DNA from: Bimuria novae-zelandiae CBS 107.79
Lineage: Eukaryota > Ascomycota > Dothideomycetes > Pleosporales > Didymosphaeriaceae
DNA length: 64,000 nucleotides
Assembly: GCA_010015655.1 (NCBI GenBank)
Contig: ML976748.1
Coordinates: 120,265 to 184,264 of the forward strand
Direction: 5' to 3'
Shown here: positions 54,398-64,000 of the stretch, one piece after another
Layout: each line of letters begins with the position of its first letter
How positions within the stretch are numbered: position 1 is the first letter of the stretch
The notes under the pieces: generated by a model
Databases searched by the model: none
Seen by the model: only the letters and a program-made list of their open reading frames with translations
Told to the model about the DNA's origin: nothing
Position numbers and translations under genes: made by a program

Positions 54398-57300
54398 ATT
54401 AAGAGTCTTACTGCCTTAATAAGAGCAAAAATAGTAACCTAAAACCTAAATTAAACTAATAGAACGATTATTCTTCGCGATAACACTAAATACTATAGCT
54501 AGCTTAACTAACTATAAGCCCGCTGCGTCGCATACAATATATAGGCGCAAGTTAACCCCGATTTAGCAATTACCCTACTCACGGAGCCATTTAAGCCCAA
54601 GCTACCTAAGACAATAGACTATACGCTAGCCACAACCCTTCTAGATAGCGTCTTACTATTAAGACTATCCGAACTTTTGTCCGCTGGACTAAAGAGCTAT
54701 AAAGAGGATTTAGACCTCTATAAACTCTAGATGGAGAAATACAAGATGTAGTACACAAAGTACAAGACCAAAGTCGCAAGTTTGTAGCAGATTATAGTGT
54801 TTATCTAGTTATTAGTAGCACCGCATCTACAACGCACTTGCTATCTCTTAGATACTACTATTAAAGAATAGATTATAAAGCTAAAAGCAAAAGTAGAAGT
54901 TACTTTTAAGTTTAAATAAGAGCAAGCGCGATAGCGATACTATAGCTTGTTAAAGCCTCTACGCATAGTAAATAACTAGGACATATAGCTTACTAAATAC
55001 GATTATGCTGTAATAGAGGCCAAGACACTAAACGTGTCTAATACCACACAATTTAATCCTGTGGCTGTAGACTTTATGTTAGTAGTAAATAAGATAGCTC
55101 TAGTATGGGCTGCAACCTTCTAATTAAATAGAAAGAACCTACCTAGCATGGACTAAAAGGATATAATAGGACGTTTCCAAGAATATATAATGCTAAATTA
55201 TCTAATAACGCGAAACAGAAGCTAAAAGGCAGCGTTTATAATGGAAGACTTATCTTATCTTGCTAAAAGTAGCTAAGCTGCCCAGAGCATGCAAGGGGAT
55301 CCCCAACATGTAGAAATAGGAAACTCTCGGGGTATAAAACGGGGTAGACCCCGACATTAACGTATAGCTATAAAGGATAATAATCGTGCACCTTTAAGCT
55401 CTTTAAACCCTTAATAAGGTAGTAGTAACTCCGCTAAAGCGGACGCTAATCGTAGTAAACCTGCTAGAGCAGGCACTAATAAAACCGCTAAGTGCCTAGC
55501 CTACGATATAAGACACCCTATTAGGGAATACTTCTATCTCTACCCGGACAAAGCACTAGAATAGTAGGAGCTAAACCTAAGAATAGCTAAATACGTTGCT
55601 CTAAAACAAGAGCACGATACTAATTTTTAAAGTCTACTAAGAGCTTAAAGCAGACCTAGAACTAAGACTCTATCCTTTAAGAATTCCTATACCCTAACTC
55701 TAGAGATTACTAATTAGTAACTAAATAAAAGATAGATTTTAAAGGTGCAAGCCACCTATTCTGCGACCTTTATTATAGACTAATTTAACTATCCTCTTTG
55801 GCGTTCTTTTATCCTTAACTCGGGCTCGACGTGCCATATCACGAACGACCCTAACTAGATTTAGAACTATTAGCCACCTATATAAGGCGACTTTATATAG
55901 GCAGGCGACACTTAAATCTAAGTAAAGGGATATAGAACTGTTATCCTAAACCTAAAACACAAATAGGGAGCTAAAAGACTAGTACTATATAACGTAGCAA
56001 TATGCCTAGACATGCTATGTAACCTAGTCTCCTTCTAAGTGCTAAGGCAGAAGGGATTCTAGTAGGATACCTAATTAGAGCCTACTACCCTAAAGCGACT
56101 AAATTGAATAACTATTAGAGAGCTTACTAAAATTTATAGATAATAGGTATTAGAACACTAACCCGTATACTATGCAGCGCACTATACGCATTCCTATAAT
56201 TCTTAAACGTAACAACGACCTTAAAGAGTATTAGCCCTCCTATAGCATAAAAGGCTTAGTTATCTAGGACCTGCTATAATTAAGTACCTAGTGCAGCGAG
56301 CTAAGGGGGTGCGCGTTAAGGGAATTATAATAGTAGAGTGTAACTTATGTAGAAGAGTAAAGATATAAAGGCAGATAAGCCGCGCACCTAGGATTAATAA
56401 GTAAGGACCCGCAGAAAGGCTTTTTATTAATTTCCACACCTATAAATTACTATTGTTTAACAAAGAGAAGAGCCAGATACTCGTTACGGACAGATATTCT
56501 AGTCTCTAATGGGACTTCTACTTCACGGATAACCGAATGGCAAGGTTAATTATTAAGACATTAATAATCTTCTTCGGATTTCTTAAGAACTAATATGACA
56601 TCACTCTAAAAGTTATTAAAACGGACAATAAGATCACCACAGTTAAACCCGAAGTCGAGCGGTGGCTGAAAAGCCTAGGCATAATTATTACGCCTTTAGC
56701 ACTAGACACGTAAGCTTAAAACGGCGGCGCTAAACGCTTAGGGGGCGTAAATAAAGAAAAATCTCGCGCAATGCGTCTGGACGCAAACCTTCTATAGGAA
56801 CTCTAGCCTAAAATTACAAGAGCTAGAGTGTATCTATATAATTAAACGCCAAACTACACGAATAACTAGAAAACACTATACGAGATATTCTTTACACGAG
56901 TATTACTAGCTAATAGAATTGTTATATCTATTAAGAAACTAAACTTAGCCTACCTAAAGGCGTACGGATGCAAAGCATTCGCTATAATAGACAATACCTA
57001 CTATAGAAAATCAAGACTACAACGACTCGACCCTAAAGCATGGATCGGATACCTTATCAGATACCGGTTATTAGCACGCGAGACGTTGTATTTAATAAAA
57101 ATATAATCTTTAACAGGAAGATAGAGGATCTAATAGACAACGTTATGCATAATACGCTAGCCAAGATAGCTACATATATTAAGATAATTAAGCTACCACT
57201 ACTAGTGCACTAACTAGAAACCAAATTATTCTACAAAGATAATGTCGCAGAAAACAAATTACCTACAAAGGACGAAGTAGACCCACCGGGCTACTATTAA

Positions 57301-58674
57301 GGAAGGAAGATTAGAGATTACTACCTAACACTACCTTTAACTCTACTACCTGCAGCTCTGCTAGCACAGCTAATAATAGGGGAAAATATAAACCTACCTA
57401 AGATTACTTTATCTAAGATAGTCCCCTGGGCAGCAGCTTTCATGGCAGGAACGAAAGTAGGAAGGGTTAGAAAACATAATAAGAACACGATTAATAAAGC
57501 CTAAATAAAAAGACTACTAGCAAAGGGCGTTAAGATTTACTAATTATAGTTACCTCCGCCACCCACTTGTAAAACGGACCTTGACTAACATTTAATGGGA
57601 GAATTATTCCGGGAAGCGCAGTAATCGCATCTAGACAGTTATAGAATTACCTAATCCTGGATAGAAGTACTATATAAGATAGTAAAGGTAATAGGCTAAC
57701 AAATCCTAGACTGCATGTGGGTGTATATGTACAAGTTTAATAAATATTACTAGTTTATTAAGTGCAAAGCGCGACTAGTAGTTAGAGGAGACTAATAACG
57801 CAATATAACCTCCTAGGACACTTACGTAGTAACATTAGCCAGAAGATCCTTTTACTTACTTATAGTAATTACTACTAAATATAACCTCGAACTTATATAA
57901 TATAACGTTACTAACGCGTTTGTACACGTATTACTAGATTAAGAAGTCTACATGCGCATGCCACCTAGATATTAAAAACCTAGTACTGTCCTTAAAGTCT
58001 AGAAGGCACTCTACGGACTGCGAATCTTACTACTTCTTTAGTAAAAAGAGTTTATAGCTACGCTTATTAAGTTTGGTTTCTAGACCGTGCCCTATAAGCC
58101 ATGCTATATAATTAAGGATAGTATTATTATCTTCTTTTATATAGACGACATTATTATTGCGCACCACCGAGATAAAGCTAGTTAAGCTTAGTAAGTTATA
58201 GAACAACTTAAGAAGAAATACTTAATAATAGGCAGAGAAGACCTACTATAGTTCCTAGGAATTAAAGTAATTAGAGATTAACAAAACTAACTTATTTAAC
58301 TCTCCTAGGCCGCATACTATAACAAAATCAGCCGGCTAGTTAATGACTAAACAATTTAACATAACACCCTAATAGGCATAGGGAAGCTTAAGCCAAGAGA
58401 AGGGCTGGCTTTACTTATAAAGATTAATAAATACTAACGTAAGATCGGATTACTCCTATATATAGCTATTAGTACCTAACCAGATATTGCATTCGCAACC
58501 TTAAGGCTGGCGAGATTCTTGTTAAATCCTAGTCTAGAACATTATTATGCGGCTGACTGAGCCCTGCTGTACCTTAACGAAACAAAGTAGAAGACACTTT
58601 AACTTAGAGGAGGCAAATCCTTATAGGTAGTAAGTAATGCCTTATTTACAGATAACACTCTAGACTATAAGAGC

Positions 58675-58866
58675 TTGCAAGACTACGCTATTAAGCTATT
58701 TAATAGCCTTATTACATGGCGTGCAAGTAAACAAGACACTATTACTACGTTAACTATAAAAGCTAAGCTCCTTGCTCTAGCGCAAGTCGTAAAGAAAGCT
58801 ATCTTTATATTAAGATTAATAGAGGAACTGAAAGTTAAGCTACCTAGCCCTACTATTATAATCTAA
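58675..58866 (+). pseudogene. Copia B copy 2 RNase H fragment
   Basis: 63-residue open stretch (AIKLFNSLITWRASKQDT) matching the RNase H of copy 1; the only sizeable open part of this copy's polyprotein. Upstream domains at 54600-58650 mirror those of copy 1. Confidence 0.75.
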
Positions 58867-59211
58867 TGTAATAACTAGTAAACTATTTAGCTAGTAACGC
58901 AGGAGATCTCGAAGCTATATATAAAGCTTCGACACGTTAATATATATAACTACTAGCTCCGACAGGAAGTAACCAGGGGAAGGATAAAGGTAGAATATAC
59001 TAAATTTATAGAGATAATTATAGATGGCTTAACTAAAGCACTTTTAGTAAATTAGTGGCAGAACTTCCTAAAGTAACTGGGACTAGTAGAGGTAAGAAAT
59101 TAAAAGGTAGCTAATAAAGCACCTTTAGAGGAGATTTAAGACTAGCTTAATAACCTTACCCTCGTCTAATAACCTTGGCTATGGCTCGAATGGCTCCAAG
59201 CTAAGGGGGTG

Positions 59212-59387
59212 TGTTAGATAAAAAGCATATTAAGTTCGGAGGATTAGGGGTAGCCCGAAAAAGGCCAGGGATTAACCGAGAACACACAGAACCTGCCAAG
59301 GGAACCCCGTAGACAGGCAGAACAACCTAATACATTAATTTAACCCCCCGAATCATCAGGACATCCATTAAGACGTGACATTTAACA
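59212..59387 (+). repeat. 3' LTR of Copia B copy 2
   Basis: 176 bp; inner half converted (CATATTAAG, GGATTAGG), outer end retaining ATCATCAGG. Confidence 0.92.
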
Positions 59388-62300
59388 AGATTACTATCTT
59401 ATGCAGACGTAGCACGCACTCCCCTAAGTAGCTAACTAAGTAACCTTTACACCCTCTCTAGAATAATAATATAAATAACCCTAACTAATGCGCCCTATTG
59501 CACAGTAGACACGTCTAGAGTAAAGGAAGCAGATAAACACGAGGCATAAATAAGTAAAATCTAGGAAGCTATTAAACGTAAGCTTAAGATAACTAAGGGT
59601 AATAAAAAATAGTAGTGCGCGGCAGTAACAAGGGACCCTAAAAATACTAATAGAATTAGGATTATATGTAGGAGTAATAAGGAACTAAGTAAAGTTAAAG
59701 AGGTAGCATAAAAGACTATAGCCAGGGGCGCAAGAATCCTTCGTGACTAACTATACCTAGTGCGGATAGACAACGCGAATCGCACGGCTATCTTAAACGA
59801 GTATAATAAAATACAACAAGGGGCTATGCAGGCCTTAGGGGAGGAGAATAAAGTGTAGATCGCTAAGATAAGCTAGCTAAGTAAGAAGGACTTAGGCAAG
59901 GCATATAGATTAATAGTAATATATATAAAGAAGAGCAGCGAAGCAGTAAAGCTTCTCTAAGGTTAATATTTCTATATTAATAGAGAGTTAGCGTATACTA
60001 AGGAATTTAAGCCCTACGTAGGCCCTATATAATGCTATAAATACTAGTAACTAGGACATAAGGCCTTTGCGTGCACAGGGCAACAGACCTGCGCAAGGTA
60101 TGTAGAGCTAAGGCACTACTATAAAGAGTGTTAAGCCAAAATTCTAAAATACATACTATGCGGAGGGCCTCACGAATCCTTTTTAATAAACTACTAAATA
60201 TTACACCCTAGCCATAATAAATAGACCGCTCCAGATCTTCTAGCTTAACGTAGGAAAACGAAGAACGGTATAGCATAGTATAATAAATAATAAATAACTA
60301 TAGTAATATAGTGTGCTAGCGATCGCGGAGCCTTATACATAACAGAACAAGAAAGGCGAGCTACTTACAACCCTTATAGGACACCTAAATTAGATAAAGC
60401 TTACACCAACAACACAAAAAGAGGGTAAATGGCCAATTCGAAGCATGATGTAGATTAGAAGAGATATTAAGGCCGAGCAAGTGGTAGTGAACTCATTAGA
60501 CCTTACGGCAGCGGTACTACGACTCTATAATAGATATCTCTTAGTCGTGTCTATGTACGTAGAGGGCAAGAGTGCACAAGCGCTGGTAGACTCTATAAGC
60601 ACGCTCTATGCTCTAATTTAGCAATAACGGAATCGTATATGGACGCGTATAGATGTGTTACTAGTTGGCGATTTTAACTAGCACGACGCACTATAGGGAG
60701 GTAATAATATAGTTGCACACTAAAGGGGAGAAGCAGACCTAATTATTAACTTAATAGATAGCTATTACCTGCAAAGCCTGCTTCCGCGCGGCATAAAGAC
60801 CTGGCACTATAGGGATTAAGAGAGCACGATTAACCTAGTGCTTGCTTCTATAGAGCTGGCGGAGGACCTAATGCGATACAGAATATACAGGACTAACCAT
60901 AAATCTAATTACAGCGCGATTAAGACGACATTTAACGTGCACACTCCGCCTTAGAGAAACAAGAGAAGGCTCCTCTTTAAGAATACACTATAAGAAGAGA
61001 TAAAGTAAAGAATAGTAAGAATACTGCACTCTAAACTAGTAATAGGGGATACTTAATAGTAGGCAGACTATCTAATAGAGGTAGTGCTTAAGGTAGTCTA
61101 CAGCCTTACCCTAATAGTAAAGCTATTACTATACATAAGAAGGTAGTAGACGCCAGACCTAACCTAGCTACGGAAGGTATATATATATTAGAGAAACCAG
61201 GCGAGGGCGCGACGTCGGGCTGGCTAACTTAACCTAGTCACGGAAGAGAAAGCAAAGAAGGCAGTAAAATAGTTTTATAATATAGCACGGCGATAGTAAA
61301 AGTCCTATTAGGATAACTTCCTTACAAAAGACGGGAACATATAGAAGGCTACTAGATACCTCTAGCTAGGTAAAAAGGCTGAATTTGGCAAAATTCCGCC
61401 ATTAACTAGGGAAGATAGGACTATAATAGAGGGACTATAAGAGCAAGCGGAGGAGATGCTCTCTACCTTTTTTCTACTACTACTAGAAACGATTAAGGAA
61501 GAGGGAGAGAGACACTAAAGAAGGCAACTACCTATGCCACTACTAAACCTAGAAGAGATAGAATAAGCAGTAAATAAGGTAAAACTATAAAATGCGCCTG
61601 GCGAAGACGGTCTGCTGGCGGGAGTATAGAAACAAATATAGCTAGTAGTGAAATGGGACGTACTACGCTTGTTCTAAACGTCTATTAACGAGGGCTAATT
61701 GCTAACTTAGTGGTTAAACGCTAGGATTATCCCCTTAAAAAAGCCTAAAAAGGACGACTACACTAAAGTAAAGGCTTAGCGACTAATCTTACTATTATTA
61801 ACGCTAGGAAAGATAATAGAAGCGGTGCTCGTAGAAAGGATATTGTATATGGTAGAGGAGTATAGCCTTCTTCCCATAAACCACTTTAGGGCTAGAAAGA
61901 AGCGTTCAGCCGAATAAGCGCTGCTATTACTGCAGGAGTATATATATTAAGTATAGAGGTAGTGGAAGGTGCTTAGCCTTATTAGCTTTAATATTAAAGG
62001 TGCATACAACGGTGTGTGTAAGGACAGGCTAATATAGAGGCTCTACGCTAGAGGGATCCCTTAAATTCTAACGCGTTGGGTGGACGCCTTCTGCTCTAAG
62101 CGAACAGCGAACATAGTAATAAATAGAGTGTTGTTAGAGAAGAGAGACCTGTTATAGGCAGGGCTACTACAGGGCTTACTACTATTGCCTATCCTCTTCC
62201 TCTTCTTTAACGCCGATCTCGTCTAGGGACAGATTAACAGGAATAAAGGGTTAATTATATTTATAGACAACTTTAGCGCATAGGTAACAGGTCGCTTAGC

Positions 62301-64000
62301 TATAGATAACTATAAGGGTCTCTAAAAGATTATTAGCTATGTAAGTAGCTAGGAAAAGTAAAGCAGCGCAACCTTTAAGGCAGATAAAATAACGCTAATA
62401 CACTTTATAAGGAACAAGGGGCGGACCTGCACCTAACTAATTAGAGTAAAAGGCTAAGAAGTCAAGCCAAGAGATAAGGCAAAGATTCTAGGGGTTATTA
62501 TAGATATAGAGCTCTGGTACAAGAAGCATGTGGCAAGAGCAGCAACGTAAGGACTAAAAGCGGTAATAGCACTTTCTTAGCTAAAGAACCTATCGCCTCG
62601 GACTACTCGATAGCTATTTAGAGCCATAGTAGAACTAGTTATAGACTACGCATTATGTATATGGCAGCACACTACTAAGCATACTCCCTTAGTATTTTAG
62701 AATATCTAGAGGATAGGTGCAAAGGCCATTATTAGCTACTTTTAAATAATAGCTATAGTAATTGCAGAGGCCGAAGCAAGCATACATATAGTAATAGAAT
62801 GGCATAGCTACAAAGTAATAAAGCTTTAGGTTAACATCCACTCTCTACCTAGGACGAACCCGCTAACGCAGTTATGTTTTAAACTATTTATAAGGTTTAT
62901 TTTACTCCTCTAGATAATAGCCTTAGCGCATAAAGATACAGACACTAGTTACATAGAAATAATTGTGCCCTACGTGATTAGCCTGTGGAGCAAACGCATC
63001 ACGATAACAGCAAAGCCAGACTTAAAGAAGGCTATAGCACTATTATACTAAGGAGACAGAATAAAGATTGTAACTAGTATATCGGCGCGCCGTGGTAATG
63101 TCGGAGCAGGATAGGCGATACTAGACACCTAAGATAATAGGACGAATAAACCCTACACTAGCTCTACTATCTTAGGCCTAAGGGAAGAGCAGAACCCTTA
63201 TATAGTAGAACTTTTTACAATTATAGGAGTATTAGAGTCTCTAGGGAGACTGCACCGCAAGCGAATTATAATCCTTATAAGAAACCTGGCCACTCTTTAG
63301 GTAGTTTACTAGCCAAAGAGATAGTTAGAGCAATACATTATCTAAAGAATCTATTGCTTAATCTAAGACCTAGAGATGTTAGAGAATAAAGTAGATCTTG
63401 TATAGATTATAGCAAAATGCAGTAACACTCTTATAGATAAAGCAAAGAAAGTGGTAAAGAGGACTATATAGAAGAGTAGTACGCCACACGTGCGTTAGCT
63501 TTAGGCTAAATTAACTATTATTAACACAATAATGGCAAAAGCACAAGTAAAGAAAACTCTACTAGATAGTATAGGAGCATATAGCAAGCGGGTGGATACA
63601 GCACTACCAGGACAATACACCCGCAAACTATATAACAACCTTAGTAGACAAGAAGCAATTGTGCTAGCATAGCTACGCATAAGGATAATACGGCTAAACG
63701 CATATCTCTACTAGATTAGAGCAGCGGATTCTAGGGCATGTGCTTATAGTTATATAAAAATGCTTAAGCACTTCCTCTTCTGATGCGCGCGATAGGACAG
63801 GCTTAGGGACTAAATGTTAGAGTAATTAGAGATGCTAAGGGGAAACCTCTTATTTTATCTTGGAGGGAGAGCAAAGACGGACCTAGTGAAGGAATGGACA
63901 CCGAATATTAAGGCGGTGAAAGCGACAATTCGATACGCGATAGCAATAAAACGCCTAGAAATAGTAAGCGGAACGTAGGGAAAGGTACGGAAAAAAAAAA
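59388..64000 (+). mobile_element. Tad-like LINE (non-LTR retrotransposon), RIP-broken, 5' truncated
   Basis: Plus strand. A CCHC-rich gag-like segment near 60030-60190 (QLGHKAFACTG, CARYVELRHYYKEC, ILCGGPHESF) ends ORF1. An endonuclease region near 60660-60720 has LVGDF followed by ARRT, where a DxNxH motif would be. The reverse transcriptase near 62260-62310 has FIDNFSA (from FVDDFSA). A terminal region near 63770-63950 has HFLF and RWDRLRD, typical of fungal LINE C-termini. The element ends with poly(A) from 63991, running past the window. Stops occur throughout all domains. Confidence 0.75.
63991..64000 (+). repeat. poly(A) tail of the LINE (continues past the window)
   Basis: Ten A at the window end, directly after the LINE C-terminal region. 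Confidence 0.7.

Larger units (their letters stand above)
54222..59387 (+). mobile_element. Copia-type LTR retrotransposon (family B), copy 2
   Basis: 5166 bp, 176 bp LTRs (54222-54397 and 59212-59387), collinear with copy 1 throughout except for a 43 bp deletion in the integrase/linker region near 57070. Same primer-binding site and polypurine tract. The flanking five bases do not match (AGTAT left, AGATT right), and the flanks belong to different elements. RIP-broken throughout. Confidence 0.92.

Overview
The window is nuclear DNA of a filamentous ascomycete (Pezizomycotina). Two things show this. The genes carry short GT-AG introns (47 to 108 bp) with CTAAC/CTGAC-like branch points and encode typical fungal families. 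The transposon blocks are also strongly AT-rich, with coding frames broken by TAG/TAA at sites that would have been CpA, which is the mark of repeat-induced point mutation (RIP). Gene-bearing DNA of balanced composition alternates with large RIP-degraded transposon blocks.

Layout. 0.7-9.5 kb: ordinary genes, namely a DHHC palmitoyltransferase (Pfa3-like), a family-25 glycosyltransferase, a broken deoxyribose-phosphate aldolase fragment and a cutinase, with a 1.9 kb pogo/Fot1-type transposon between the first two. A short telomere-like motif lies where this segment ends. 9.6-34.6 kb: nested retrotransposons. A minus-strand Gypsy element (11409-26031, TSD CTTAC) carries a Copia element inside its 3' LTR (TSD CCCCG) and a hAT DNA transposon inside its pol region (TSD ATCGCAAT). 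A second Copia family (TSD ACTAG) sits in the leader of another Gypsy, and a solo LTR (TSD ATAAC) closes the block. 34.8-46.8 kb: a compact catabolic island with an MFS sugar transporter, a GH78 alpha-L-rhamnosidase, a divergent GH1 beta-glucosidase and a secreted saponin hydrolase. Between the last two lie a 230 bp MITE and an unsequenced gap flanked by permuted inverted repeats. 46.8-64 kb: a second transposon block with a Gypsy element starting 28 bp after the saponin hydrolase stop, a solo LTR inside it, another copy of the second Copia family without a matching target duplication, and a Tad-like LINE ending in poly(A) at the window edge.

The island is the most interesting biology. Group-B soyasaponins carry a rhamnosyl-galactosyl-glucuronide chain. 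The encoded activities (rhamnosidase, a GH1 exo-glycosidase, a saponin glucuronidase and a sugar importer) would together strip such a chain and take up the sugars. I infer a saponin or plant-glycoside detoxification and feeding cluster enclosed by transposons. The functional link is inference; the gene identities come from recognisable protein sequence. No tRNA, rRNA or CRISPR array was seen.
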